Source of the DNA: Pseudomonas paraeruginosa PA7
GTDB lineage: Bacteria; Pseudomonadota; Gammaproteobacteria; Pseudomonadales; Pseudomonadaceae
NCBI RefSeq assembly: GCF_000017205.1
Contig: NC_009656.1
Span: 1,740,001-1,804,000 of the forward strand
Direction: 5' to 3'
Length of the DNA: 64,000 nucleotides
Positions 1 to 8,921 of the stretch are shown in pieces (the first letter of the stretch is position 1; each line of letters opens with the position of its first letter). The notes below the pieces were generated by a model that was given only the letters and a program-made list of their open reading frames with translations, made no database searches and was not told where the DNA came from. Position numbers and translations under genes: made by a program.

Positions 1-177
1 CCGCAGACCTGCATGCTCGCCGACCGCGCCAGCGTATACGCGCAGTGGGAACTGTCCTTCGACGTGGCCCTGGCCAACGAATTCCAGGGCGGGCTGGCGG
101 TCATCGAGAGCGGCGAGACCCTGGAGGGCGCGCAGCGTTTCAGGGACGGCGAGGGGCGCCACGGGCGCTTCGAGTGA
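1..177 (+). CDS. Enoyl-CoA hydratase/isomerase family protein, 3' end only
   Basis: The window opens inside this gene; 58 codons remain before the TGA at 175-177. The visible tail (PQTCMLADRASVY, then VALANEFQGGLAVIESGETL, then GAQRFRDGEGRHGRF) has the look of the C-terminal helical part of crotonase-fold enzymes, where Q/R-F-xx-G-xGRHG is a common ending. The catalytic core lies outside the window, so substrate and reaction cannot be read. A hydratase/isomerase of fatty acid or aromatic CoA breakdown is an inference from the family. It converges on the minus-strand cupin gene, whose stop lies 20 bp away. Confidence 0.7.
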   Translation, partial: PQTCMLADRASVYAQWELSFDVALANEFQGGLAVIESGETLEGAQRFRDGEGRHGRFE

Positions 178-196
178 CGCCGTCGCGCCGCGCGGG

Positions 197-541
197 CTAG
201 CGGTGGATGATCACGTAGCTCTTGCGCACGGTTTCCTCCACGTCCCACACGCCGAGACTGTTCTCCGGCAGCAGCAGGGCGTCGCCGGCCTCGATGCGGA
301 TGGTCTCGCCGCCGTCCGGGGTGAAGCTGCAGCGGCCTTGCAGGAAGTGACAGAACTCCTGTTCGACGATCTGCCGCCGCCAGCGCCCGGGCGTGCATTC
401 CCAGATGCCGGTTTCCACCTGGTCGGCGCGCTCCACTGCATAGGCGCGGGTCTGCGCGACCGGCTCGCCGAGGGGCACCGCGACCGGGCTGGCGGCGCCA
501 AGATCGGCGCCGGCGGTATTTTTCAGAAGGGTGAGGGCCAT
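197..541 (-). CDS. Cupin-domain protein (EutQ/DUF861-like), 114 aa
   Basis: A small single-domain protein. The segment around residues 55-105 (QIVEQEFCHFLQGRCSFTPD, EAGDALLLPENSLGVWDVEE) matches the cupin pattern: an E-F-xx-xxxG turn, a GDxxxxP turn, then W-V/E-x-VRKxYVI near the C-terminus, which is typical of Cupin_3/DUF861 proteins. It starts at the ATG read at 541 and ends 32 bp before a downstream convergent gene. It lies just downstream of a GlySarOx-type FAD oxidoreductase on the same strand, a pairing common in putrescine and amine catabolism clusters. A sugar- or amine-linked metabolic role is inference; no substrate can be read from the sequence. Confidence 0.75.
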   Translation of the reverse strand: MALTLLKNTAGADLGAASPVAVPLGEPVAQTRAYAVERADQVETGIWECTPGRWRRQIVEQEFCHFLQGRCSFTPDGGETIRIEAGDALLLPENSLGVWDVEETVRKSYVIIHR

Positions 542-573
542 GTGGGTTTCTCTGTGGGAGGTGGAGGGGATTC

Positions 574-1980
574 TCAGCGCATCAGGCTTTCCATGCCGGC
601 CGCGAGGCTTTGCGCCAGGCTGCGTCGCCAGGGCGCGCTGTGCGGGTCGGCAAGGACCCGGTCCTCATGGACGAAGCTGCGGATGATCGCGTTGTAGCCG
701 AGCCAGCGGCAGGGCTCCGGTTCCCAGCGGGCCAGGCTGCCCAGCGCACGTTCGCGCACTACCCAGGGTTGGCGCACCAGCTCGTTGTCCTCGCCGAGGA
801 TCAGCGCGGCCAGGGTGCGGCCGCCGAGGTTGCTGGCGCCGACTCCTTCGCCGCCATAGCCGCCGGAAAGGGCGATGCCACTGGCGCGGTCGACCAGCAT
901 GTGCGGGTGGAAACGCCGCGCCATGCCCAGGTTGCCGCCCCAGGTATGAGTGATCTTCACATCCCGCAGCAGTGGGAAGAGTTCGCCGAACAGCTGGCGG
1001 CGCAGGCCGACTTCCTCGTCGTCGAGGCTGAAGTCGCTGCGCAGCCTGCCGCCGAAGCGGTAGCCGCCCCGCGCGCCGAAGGCCAGGCGATCGTCGGCGG
1101 TGCGCTGGCCGTAAGTGACCTGGCGGCTGAATTCGCTGAAGGCCTGGCCGCGTTCCAGGCCGATCTCCGCCCAGACCGACGACGGCAGCGGCTCGGTGGC
1201 GACCAGCAGGCTCTGCACCGGCAGTTGGTGGTTGCCCAGCGGCGGCAGGCTGGCGGCATAGCCTTCCACCGCCGGCACGATCCATTCGGCGCGCAGTTCG
1301 CCGCGCTCGGTGCGCAGCAGGCCGCGTTGCCAGTGGCGCACCCGGCTCTTCTCGAACAGCCGCACGCCCAGGCGCTCCACCGCGCGGGCCAGGCCGCGCG
1401 CGAGCCTGGCCGGCTGGATGGTGGCGCAGTGCGGCGAATGGATCGCCCCGTAGCTGCCGGGAATGCGCAACTGCTGGTCGAGCTCCTGCGGCGTCAGCCA
1501 GCGGTAGTCGCTTTCGTCCAGGCCTTCGGCATACAGATCGTGCAGATAGGCGCGCAGGCGGCGTTCCTGTTCCGGGTAGCGTGCCGCGCAATAGAGCACG
1601 CCGCCCTTGCGGTAGTCGCAGTCGATGCCTTCCTCCTGCAGCACCCGCGCGACTTCGTCGGGAATCCCGTGCAGCAGGTCGTAGCCGGTCCGGCGGCGCT
1701 CGGCGGGTAGCGCGGAGAGCAGGCGGTCCTCGCCGAGCAGGTTGCCCATCAGCCAGCCGCCGTTGCGCCCCGAGGCGCCGAAGCCGGCGGTCTCGGCCTC
1801 GACGATGGCGACGCGCAACTGCGGCGCCTGGGTCTTCAGGTAATAGGCGGTCCACAGGCCGGTATAGCCGGCGCCGACGATGGCCACGTCGACCTCGAGG
1901 GAGACTTCCAGGGACGGGCGCGCGGCAAGCGGTTCGTCCAGTTGATTCATCCACAGGCTCAGATGGCGCCAGGCCGACAT
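574..1980 (-). CDS. FAD-dependent amine/amino-acid oxidoreductase (glycine/gamma-glutamylputrescine oxidase-like), 468 aa
   Basis: A DAO-fold flavoprotein. The N-terminal Rossmann dinucleotide motif VDVAIVGAGYTGLWTAYYL (about residues 30-50) is followed by an acidic residue ending beta-2 (AIVEAE) and the GFGASGRNGGW segment, the signature of GlySarOx enzymes such as PuuB/OrdL. The C-terminal GGYGGEGVGASNLGGRTLA is the second FAD contact typical of this group. Length fits the family (430-470 aa). The open frame extends much further upstream, but that part is arginine/proline-rich shadow sequence antisense to nothing useful; I start at the ATG read at 1978-1980. It forms an operon-like pair with the cupin gene, 32 bp apart. 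The likely reaction is oxidative deamination of an amine or amino acid, giving H2O2. The substrate is unknown. Confidence 0.85.
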   Translation of the reverse strand: MSAWRHLSLWMNQLDEPLAARPSLEVSLEVDVAIVGAGYTGLWTAYYLKTQAPQLRVAIVEAETAGFGASGRNGGWLMGNLLGEDRLLSALPAERRRTGYDLLHGIPDEVARVLQEEGIDCDYRKGGVLYCAARYPEQERRLRAYLHDLYAEGLDESDYRWLTPQELDQQLRIPGSYGAIHSPHCATIQPARLARGLARAVERLGVRLFEKSRVRHWQRGLLRTERGELRAEWIVPAVEGYAASLPPLGNHQLPVQSLLVATEPLPSSVWAEIGLERGQAFSEFSRQVTYGQRTADDRLAFGARGGYRFGGRLRSDFSLDDEEVGLRRQLFGELFPLLRDVKITHTWGGNLGMARRFHPHMLVDRASGIALSGGYGGEGVGASNLGGRTLAALILGEDNELVRQPWVVRERALGSLARWEPEPCRWLGYNAIIRSFVHEDRVLADPHSAPWRRSLAQSLAAGMESLMR

Positions 1981-2069
1981 AGAAGGCTCCGTAGCAAGAG
2001 GGAAGGAGGATGCGGCGAGAGTAGGAAGCGGCCGCGCGCTTGTCGTGCGCGCGGGTCCGCTGGGAAATC

Positions 2070-2876
2070 TCAGCGGCGCGGCGACAGGCGCTTCAGGTAT
2101 TCGCGCGGTGACTGGCCGGTGTGCTGGCGGAAACAGCGGTAGAAGGCCGACAGCGAATTGAAGCCGGCGGCGAAGGCCAGTTCGTCGACCCGTCCGGGCA
2201 GCTCGCCGGAGAGCTGGCCAAGCAGGTGCTGCAGGCGGGTCTGGTTGACGTACTGGTAGAAGCTCAGGCCGAGCACCTGGTTGAGCAGGTAGGAAATCTG
2301 GTTGCGGGTGTAGCCGGTGGCGTTGGCCACCTGGGTCAGGTCCAGGTCCGGGTCGAGATAGGGCTGGGCCTGCTGGAAGTAGTGCTCCAGGTCGCGCGCC
2401 AGCAGGCTCAGCTGCTTGGCCGAAAGCCCCAGGCGGCTGGCCGGCGGCCGGCCGTCGCCGCCGGCCTGGGCTCCGCCGCCGCTTTCGTGGACCAGCGAGG
2501 CGTATTCGTTGATGCGCCAGATCAGGCCGTCGCGCACGCTGATCGCCTCGCTGGCGCGGAACGAAGCCAGGCGGCCGCTTAGGGTCACGCGCAGGCGGTA
2601 CTGGATGAACGCGGTATCGCCGTCGAAGCGGATACGGTCGGTGTGCTCCAGCGACTCGTCGGGGCCCTTGGGCATGGTCGCCTCGACGTACTCGCGGAGA
2701 TCGGCCAGGCGCATCCGGCGGTTCTGGAAGAAGTCGTTGTATTCGACCTCGGGATGATAGAGCGCCATCACCGCGTCGATGTCGCGGTGCTTCCAGCTGA
2801 GGTGGTAACGCATCACGGTCTCGCGGGTGGCGTCGGCGAGGTCGCGGTCGTCGGCAATGGCTTGTTCGGGCTGCAT
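2070..2876 (-). CDS. AraC-family regulator with N-terminal SnoaL/NTF2-like domain, 268 aa
   Basis: The C-terminal ~100 residues form an AraC/XylS double helix-turn-helix (DLTQVANATGYTRNQISYLL, then DELAFAAGFNSLSAFYRCFR and QSPREYLKRL), the usual DNA-binding module. The N-terminal half (VMRYHLSWKHRDIDAVMALY, HPEVEYNDFF, TAFIQYRLRV, DGLIWRINEY) looks like a SnoaL/NTF2-fold ligand pocket rather than the usual cupin. I start at the ATG at 2876 because the domain begins just after it; an in-frame ATG at 2954 would add 26 low-complexity residues. It lies upstream of the FAD oxidoreductase on the same strand (89 bp apart) and divergent from the DUF1302/DUF1329 pair, so either may be its target. The inducer is unknown. 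Confidence 0.85.
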   Translation of the reverse strand: MQPEQAIADDRDLADATRETVMRYHLSWKHRDIDAVMALYHPEVEYNDFFQNRRMRLADLREYVEATMPKGPDESLEHTDRIRFDGDTAFIQYRLRVTLSGRLASFRASEAISVRDGLIWRINEYASLVHESGGGAQAGGDGRPPASRLGLSAKQLSLLARDLEHYFQQAQPYLDPDLDLTQVANATGYTRNQISYLLNQVLGLSFYQYVNQTRLQHLLGQLSGELPGRVDELAFAAGFNSLSAFYRCFRQHTGQSPREYLKRLSPRR

Positions 2877-3097
2877 GGGATGAAGGATGCCATCGCCGTC
2901 GTCGGCGGAACAGTGCCGCGACTTCATCCACGTACTGGATGATGGCGTATCCATCCTGCATATGGCACCGGCAGAGGCGCGTTCCAGGGCACCCGTTCAC
3001 TCTTTCGGGCGACGCTCGGAATACCTCCTTGGTGCGCTTACCGGCGTGCCGGGCGCTGGGTAGGGTGTAGCCACCTCGACCCTGTCAGGAGAGCCGC

Positions 3098-4855
3098 ATG
3101 ACAACAACAAAAAGGCGCGGAATCTTCCCCCTGCACGCACTCGCTGCGGCCACAGCCCTGGGTTGCGCCACCCAGGCCTCGGCCGTGTCATTCAACATCG
3201 GCGAGATCGAAGGGCAATTCGACTCGTCGCTGTCGGTGGGGGCCAGCTGGTCCATGCGTTCCGCCGACAAGGACTACATCGGTACCCGCAACGGCGGTCA
3301 CGCCTCGTCGCAGACCTCCGACGACGGCCGGCTGAACTTCAAGAAGGGCGAGACCTTCTCGAAGATCTTCAAGGGCATCCACGATCTCGAACTCAAGTAC
3401 GGCGACACCGGCGCGTTCTTCCGTGGCAAGTACTGGTACGACTTCGAGCTGAAGGACGAACACCGCCTGCTCTACGACATCGACGACCACAACCGCAAGG
3501 AGGGCGCCAAGTCCTCCGGGGCGCAGCTGCTCGATGCCTTCCTCTACCACAACTACACCATCGGCGACCTGCCCGGCAGCGTGCGGGTCGGCAAGCAGGT
3601 GGTGAGCTGGGGCGAGAGCACCTTCATCCAGAACTCGATCAACAGCATCAACCCGATGGACGTCGCCGCGTTCCGCCGGCCCGGCGCGGAGATCAAGGAA
3701 GGCCTGATCCCGGTGAACATGCTCTACCTGTCCCAGGGTATCAGCGATGCCGTGACCGTCGAAGGTTTCTATCAGCTGGAATGGGACCAGACGGTGATCG
3801 ACAACTGCGGCACCTTCTTCTCCACCACCGACGTGGTCGCCGATGGCTGCGAGCGGATGGTCTACGCCGGCAGCGATTTCGACCCGAATCCGGCCAACGG
3901 CTACCGCTACCTGCCGCGCGCCGGCGATCGCGATGCCCGCGACAGCGGCCAGTGGGGCCTGGCCCTGCGCTGGTACGCGGCGGAGCTGAACGACACCGAG
4001 TTCGGCCTGTACGCGATGAACTACCACAGTCGCAACCCGTACTACAGCGTGATCGCCGGCAACGGCCTGGCCACCTCCGACCCGGTCACCGGCCGCTCCA
4101 CCGGCTATTACTTCATCGACTATCCCGAGGACATCCGCCTCTACGGCCTGAGCTTCCAGACCAACATCGGCAGCACCTCGGTGGCTGGCGAGCTGAGCTA
4201 CCGGCCGAACATGCCGCTGCAGATCAACAGCACCGACATGTCGATCGCCGCGATCTACCCGTCCACCATGTTCGGCAACCCGATCTACGACAGCGGTTTC
4301 GCCACCCCGCGCGCCGGCGAGGTGATCAACGGCTACGTGCGCAAGCCGGTGACCCAGGCACAGGTCACCGTCACCCAGTTCTTCGACCGGGTGCTGGCGG
4401 CCGACCGCCTGACCGTGGTCGGCGAGGTCGGCTACAACCACCTCAGCGGGGTCGACGGCGACGACCTGCGCTACGGCCGCGACGCCATCTACGGCATCGG
4501 CGAACTGCCGAACAACGCCTTGTGCACCGGTGCGCTCAACGTGGCCAACCCGCAGGAGTGCAACAGCCACGGCTTCTACACGCGCAATTCGTGGGGCTAC
4601 CGTCTGCGCGGGATCCTCGAATATCCCAACGTGTTCGCCGGGGTCAACCTGAAGCCGAACCTGGCCTGGTCGCACGACGTCGAAGGCTACGGGCCGAACT
4701 TCAGCGAGGGCGCCAAGGCCGTCAGCGTCGGCCTCGATGCCGACTACCAGAACACCTATACCGCCAGCATCAGCTACACCGACTTCTTCGGTGGCGACTA
4801 CAACCCGATCAACGACCGCGACTTCCTCGCGGTGAGCTTCGGGGTGAACTTCTGA
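3098..4855 (+). CDS. DUF1302 family outer-membrane protein, 585 aa
   Basis: It starts at the ATG at 3098 after CAGGAGAG. A Sec signal peptide (KRRGIFPLHALAAATALGCA, cleavage near ATQASA) precedes a long stretch rich in aromatic and Asp/Asn residues with alternating short strands, ending in DFLAVSFGVNF. A terminal aromatic residue is typical of outer-membrane beta-barrels. Motifs such as RVGKQVVSWGES and NSINPMDVAAFRRPGAEIKE are characteristic of DUF1302 proteins. It is followed after 56 bp by a DUF1329 protein, its usual partner. Together they are thought to move a lipid-like substrate at the outer membrane; the actual cargo here is unknown. A role for the neighbouring LuxR-type regulator is plausible but not shown. 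Confidence 0.85.
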   Translation: MTTTKRRGIFPLHALAAATALGCATQASAVSFNIGEIEGQFDSSLSVGASWSMRSADKDYIGTRNGGHASSQTSDDGRLNFKKGETFSKIFKGIHDLELKYGDTGAFFRGKYWYDFELKDEHRLLYDIDDHNRKEGAKSSGAQLLDAFLYHNYTIGDLPGSVRVGKQVVSWGESTFIQNSINSINPMDVAAFRRPGAEIKEGLIPVNMLYLSQGISDAVTVEGFYQLEWDQTVIDNCGTFFSTTDVVADGCERMVYAGSDFDPNPANGYRYLPRAGDRDARDSGQWGLALRWYAAELNDTEFGLYAMNYHSRNPYYSVIAGNGLATSDPVTGRSTGYYFIDYPEDIRLYGLSFQTNIGSTSVAGELSYRPNMPLQINSTDMSIAAIYPSTMFGNPIYDSGFATPRAGEVINGYVRKPVTQAQVTVTQFFDRVLAADRLTVVGEVGYNHLSGVDGDDLRYGRDAIYGIGELPNNALCTGALNVANPQECNSHGFYTRNSWGYRLRGILEYPNVFAGVNLKPNLAWSHDVEGYGPNFSEGAKAVSVGLDADYQNTYTASISYTDFFGGDYNPINDRDFLAVSFGVNF

Positions 4856-4911
4856 GGTCCGCCGCCCTTCGGGGCGGCCGCTTTCGCGGATACGAACAAG
4901 GATAACGACGC

Positions 4912-6282
4912 ATGAAAACAGCACGACTCCTGTCCTCCGGGGCGCTGGCCCTCAGCCTGCTGGCCGGTTCGGTGACGGCGGCGGTTTCGCCCGACGAGGC
5001 CGCCAAACTCGGCAGCAGCCTGACCCCCATCGGCGCGCAGAAGGAAGGCAATGCCGACGGCAGCATCCCGGCCTGGACCGGCGGCCTCGCGGCCAGCGCC
5101 GGCAAGGTCGACGGCAAGGGCTTCCTTTCCGATCCCTTTGCCGACGAGAAGCCGCTGTTCACCATCACCGCGCAGAACGTCGAGCAATACAAGGACAAGC
5201 TCTCCGACGGCCAGTTGGCGATGTTCAAGCGCTACCCCGAGACCTACCGGATCCCGGTGTACAAGACCCATCGCACGGTGGCCCTGCCGGCCGAGATCGA
5301 CGAGGCGGCCAAGCAGAGCGCACTGAACGTGCAGCCGATCAACGACGGCAACGGCCTGTCGAATTTCGAGAAGAGCCGCTACTACGCCTTCCCGATCCCG
5401 AAGAACGGCGTGGAAGTGCTCTGGAACCACATCACCCGCTACCGCGGCGGCAACCTCAAGCGCACCATCGTCCAGGCCACTCCGCAGACCAACGGCAGCT
5501 TCACGCCGATCCGCTTCGAGGAGTCGGTGGCATTCCCGCAGAACATGCCTGACCTCGACCAGGGCAAGGCGGCCAACATCCTCACCTTCTTCAAGCAGCA
5601 GGTGACCGCGCCGGCGCGCCTGGCGGGCAACGTGCTGCTGGTCCACGAGACCCTCGACCAGGTCAAGGAGCCGCGCCTGGCCTGGGTCTACAACGCCGGC
5701 CAGCGCCGCGTGCGGCGCGCCCCGCAGGTGGCCTACGATGGCCCGGGCACCGCCGCCGACGGCCTGCGCACCTCGGATAACTTCGACATGTTCTCCGGCG
5801 CCCCGGACCGCTACGACTGGAAGCTGGTCGGCAAGCGCGAGATGTACATCCCCTACAACGCCTACAAGCTCAACGACCCGACCCTGAAGTACGCCGACAT
5901 CATCAAGGCCGGGCACATCAACCAGGACCTGACCCGCTACGAGCTGCACCGGGTGTGGGAAGTGGTCGGCACGGTGAAGCCGGGCGAGCGGCACATCTAC
6001 GCCAAGCGCCACATGTACATCGACGAGGACAGCTGGCAGATCGCCCTGGTCGACCACTACGACGGTCGCGGCCAGCTCTGGCGGGTCGGCGAGGGCCACG
6101 CGCAGTACCACTACGACCAGAAGGTCGCCGGCTACACCCTGGAGGCGCTCTACGACGTGATCGCCGGTCGCTACCTGGCGCTGGGCATGAACAACGAGGA
6201 GAAGCGCGGCTACGTGTTCGGCTTCAAGGCCTCGTCCGCCGACTACACCCCGGCCGCCCTGCGCAACGCAGGGGTACGCTGA
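4912..6282 (+). CDS. DUF1329 family periplasmic (LolA-like) protein, 456 aa
   Basis: A signal peptide (LLSSGALALSLLAGSVTAAV, cleavage about residue 23) is followed by the DUF1329 N-terminal pattern SPDEAAKLGSSLTPIGAQ and DGSIPAWTGGL. Later come the family-typical segments GGNLKRTIVQATPQ, LAWVYNAGQRRVRRAPQVAY, DRYDWKLVGKREMYIPYN and RHIYAKRHMYIDEDSWQIAL. DUF1329 proteins share a LolA/LolB-like half-barrel, which suggests lipid binding in the periplasm. It is co-directional with the DUF1302 gene (56-bp gap), and a strong hairpin at 6299-6330 follows. In many genomes this pair sits with an RND/MMPL pump; none lies in this cluster. Confidence 0.85.
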   Translation: MKTARLLSSGALALSLLAGSVTAAVSPDEAAKLGSSLTPIGAQKEGNADGSIPAWTGGLAASAGKVDGKGFLSDPFADEKPLFTITAQNVEQYKDKLSDGQLAMFKRYPETYRIPVYKTHRTVALPAEIDEAAKQSALNVQPINDGNGLSNFEKSRYYAFPIPKNGVEVLWNHITRYRGGNLKRTIVQATPQTNGSFTPIRFEESVAFPQNMPDLDQGKAANILTFFKQQVTAPARLAGNVLLVHETLDQVKEPRLAWVYNAGQRRVRRAPQVAYDGPGTAADGLRTSDNFDMFSGAPDRYDWKLVGKREMYIPYNAYKLNDPTLKYADIIKAGHINQDLTRYELHRVWEVVGTVKPGERHIYAKRHMYIDEDSWQIALVDHYDGRGQLWRVGEGHAQYHYDQKVAGYTLEALYDVIAGRYLALGMNNEEKRGYVFGFKASSADYTPAALRNAGVR

Positions 6283-6298
6283 GTCCCGGCCAGTCGCG

Positions 6299-6330
6299 AC
6301 GAGCGCGTCGGCTTGTGCCGACGCGCTCGT
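6299..6330 (+). terminator. Hairpin terminator after the DUF1302/DUF1329 operon
   Basis: A perfect 14-bp stem (ACGAGCGCGTCGGC, 6299-6312, with its complement at 6317-6330) and a TTGT loop lie 17 bp after the DUF1329 stop. The following TCGTTATG is only weakly T-rich, so termination may be partial. It separates the operon from the LuxR gene at 6432. Confidence 0.7.
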
Positions 6331-6431
6331 TCGTTATGACGGCCCATCACCCGGCGCAATCATCGTTCAGCCGCGTGGCGGGCTCGGTCTAGGCTCCCGG
6401 CAAGGCGCTTCGACAGAACAAGAGCACTGCC

Positions 6432-8915
6432 ATGACCGAGCCGACCGAGCTGCCCGCCGCCTTGCCGCGGCTGCCGCCGCAGCACCTGCCGCGGCCCCGT
6501 TTGCACCAGCCGCTGCTGCGCGGCGAATGCCGCCTGCGCCTGCTCTGCGCGCCCGCCGGCAGCGGCAAGACCGTGCTCCTGGGGGAGTGCGCGCGGCAGG
6601 CGCCGCCTGGCGTGCAGGTGGCCTGGCTGGCGCTGGGCGGGGAGGCGCTGGACCCCGCGACCTTCCGCCGCCGCCTGGCCGGCGCCCTCGGTCTGCCCGA
6701 GGACGGCGACGAGGCGCAACTGTGCCGACGGCTGCGCAACGCATCCGCGCTGTGGCTGCTGCTCGACGATTACCCACGCTGTCCCGATCCGGCGCTGGAC
6801 GCCTGTCTCGATCGCCTGCTGAGCGCGGCTTCCCCTCGGGTCAGCTGGTGGCTGGCGAGCCGGCGACGGCCGCAATGCAACCTGACCCGCCTGCTGCTGG
6901 AAGGCGAGCTGCGCGAGGTCGATGCCGGCCAGCTGGCCTTCGACCTCACGGAAGTCGTCGACCTGCTGCGCCTGCATGGACGTCGCGCTGACGCCGACGC
7001 GGCCGTTGCGCTGCTCGAGCGCAGCGGCGGCTGGTGCGCCGCGCTGCGTCTGGGGCTGCTGGTCGGCGAGGAACAGGCTGGCCCGTTGTTGCAGGAATAC
7101 CTGCAACACGAACTTCTCGACGACCTGTCGCTGCCGCTGGCCGACGCGGCACGGGCCCTGGCCTGGCTGCCGCATGTCGGTAGCGGACTGTTCCGCCGCC
7201 TGTTCGAGTCCCTGCCGCAGGGGCTGGACGAGCTGCTTGCGCGGGGGTTCCCGTTGCAGACCGACGGCCTCCAGCGCTATCGCCTGCCGGCGGCGATCCG
7301 CGAGGTCTGGCGCACATCGCCGCACCGGCCGCAGGCGGCGTTCCACCGCTGCGCCTGCCACTGGTTCGCCGAGCATGGCGAAACCCGCGAGGCGGTCGAC
7401 CAGGCCCTGGCCGCCGACGAGCCGGAGACTGCCGCCGCGCTGTTGCAGAAGCTCACCGAGGAGCAACTGCTGCACGGCCACAACATCGGCCTGGTCCTGG
7501 CCCTGCGCGACGAGCTTCCGGCGGCGCTGCTGGCCAGCACGCCGCGCCTGCTGATCCTGAATGCCTGGGCGCTGCTGTATGCCGGGCGCCTGGCCGAGGC
7601 CGAGGCTTGCATCGGGCAACTGGCGCGCTTCCAGCCGATGCCTTCGGCCGCCCGCCAGAGGTCGCTGCTGGCGCAATGGCAGGGGCTGTACGGGATCCTC
7701 CTGCACTGCCGGGGCGAGCGTGGCGCCGCCGGGCAGCTGCGCGAGGCCCTGGAACACCTGCCGGAAGACGCCTGGTCGCAGGGGCTGATCTGCCATTCGG
7801 CGCTGATGCAGCTGGCGATGATCGAGGGACGGATGGACCAGGCGCGGCTGGTCGGTCGCGACGCCCTGCGCCTGGCACGCGAGCACGATAGCCTGATCTT
7901 CGAGGCGCTGATCGAGCTGGATCGCGCGCAGTGGCTGGAATCGCGTGGCGAACTGGTGCGCGCGGAGAGCGTTCTCGACCGCGCCCAGCGCTACCTCGAG
8001 GACCTCGGCCAGCAGGGCAGCCCGATGCTCGGCCGGATCACCCTGCGTCGCGCGCGCCTGTGCCTGCAACAGGGGCGCGACGGCGAAGCAGGGCAGTGGT
8101 ACCGGCAGGGGCTGGAGCAGGCACGGGCCAACCGTGATCCCTGGGTGCTCTACGGCTATCTCGGGCTGGCCTTGCTGGAGGCGGGCCAGGGCGACCTGGA
8201 CGCGGCGTTCAACCGCCTGCTGGAGGTCGAACGGTTGATGCAGCAGCGTCACGTGCCCGACTCGCTGTACCGCGGCGCCCTGCTGCTGGTCAGCGCCGCG
8301 CTGACCTTGCAGCAGGGCCGTCCGCACCAGGCGCGGGAGATCCTTCTGCGGGTGCGTGCCTACTTCCAGCCGGGGCGCGCGCGCCTGTCGCCGCCTTCGG
8401 AGCCGGAGCTGGAGGCGCGGGTGGAACACCAGCTGGCGCTGGCCGAACTCTATGGCGGCGACAGCGCCGCCGCCGAGGCGCGCCTGCGCGGATTGCTCGC
8501 GGTACTCGAGGCACAGGGCCGGCAGACGCTGCTCTGCGAGGTGCGCATGGCCATCGCCGAGTGCCAGTTCCTCGCCGGCCAGCTGACCCAGGCCCAGCAA
8601 TCGCTGCGCAGCGGCCTGGAACTGGCCGGGCGGCTTGGCCTGCAGTTGCCGCAACGGCGCCTGCGGCAACGCCAGCCGCAGCTGTTCGCCGCCCTGCCGG
8701 GCGAGGACGAGGAAGGGCTCAGCCCGCTCAGTTGCCGGGAGCTGGCGGTTCTCGGACTGATCGCCCAGGGCTGCTCCAACCAGGAGATCGGCGAGCAGCT
8801 GTTCATTTCCCTGCACACGGTGAAGACCCACGCCCGGCGCATCAACGGCAAGCTCGGCGTGGCCCGGCGGACCCAGGCGGTGGCGCGGGCCAAGGCCCTC
8901 GGCCTGCTCGCCTGA
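6432..8915 (+). CDS. MalT-like LuxR-family transcriptional regulator (LAL-type ATPase), 827 aa
   Basis: A large STAND-type regulator. A P-loop CAPAGSGKT sits near residues 39-47 and WLLLDDYPRC is a likely Walker B region. A long helical/TPR-like middle (roughly 330-740) precedes a C-terminal LuxR helix-turn-helix (LSPLSCRELAVLGLIAQGCS, NQEIGEQLFISLHTVKTHAR). Length fits MalT-type activators (about 800-900 aa), which bind DNA as oligomers after ligand and ATP binding. The gene follows the DUF1302/DUF1329 pair in the same direction and may control it; the promoter region upstream (6331-6431) gives no clear operator. The inducer is unknown. Confidence 0.9.
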   Translation: MTEPTELPAALPRLPPQHLPRPRLHQPLLRGECRLRLLCAPAGSGKTVLLGECARQAPPGVQVAWLALGGEALDPATFRRRLAGALGLPEDGDEAQLCRRLRNASALWLLLDDYPRCPDPALDACLDRLLSAASPRVSWWLASRRRPQCNLTRLLLEGELREVDAGQLAFDLTEVVDLLRLHGRRADADAAVALLERSGGWCAALRLGLLVGEEQAGPLLQEYLQHELLDDLSLPLADAARALAWLPHVGSGLFRRLFESLPQGLDELLARGFPLQTDGLQRYRLPAAIREVWRTSPHRPQAAFHRCACHWFAEHGETREAVDQALAADEPETAAALLQKLTEEQLLHGHNIGLVLALRDELPAALLASTPRLLILNAWALLYAGRLAEAEACIGQLARFQPMPSAARQRSLLAQWQGLYGILLHCRGERGAAGQLREALEHLPEDAWSQGLICHSALMQLAMIEGRMDQARLVGRDALRLAREHDSLIFEALIELDRAQWLESRGELVRAESVLDRAQRYLEDLGQQGSPMLGRITLRRARLCLQQGRDGEAGQWYRQGLEQARANRDPWVLYGYLGLALLEAGQGDLDAAFNRLLEVERLMQQRHVPDSLYRGALLLVSAALTLQQGRPHQAREILLRVRAYFQPGRARLSPPSEPELEARVEHQLALAELYGGDSAAAEARLRGLLAVLEAQGRQTLLCEVRMAIAECQFLAGQLTQAQQSLRSGLELAGRLGLQLPQRRLRQRQPQLFAALPGEDEEGLSPLSCRELAVLGLIAQGCSNQEIGEQLFISLHTVKTHARRINGKLGVARRTQAVARAKALGLLA

Positions 8916-8921
8916 AACCGT

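Noticed and set aside
1981..3000. N-terminal extension of the FAD oxidoreductase frame
   Set aside because: Low-complexity, overlaps the AraC gene in another frame, and the Rossmann motif sits normally near the ATG at 1980.
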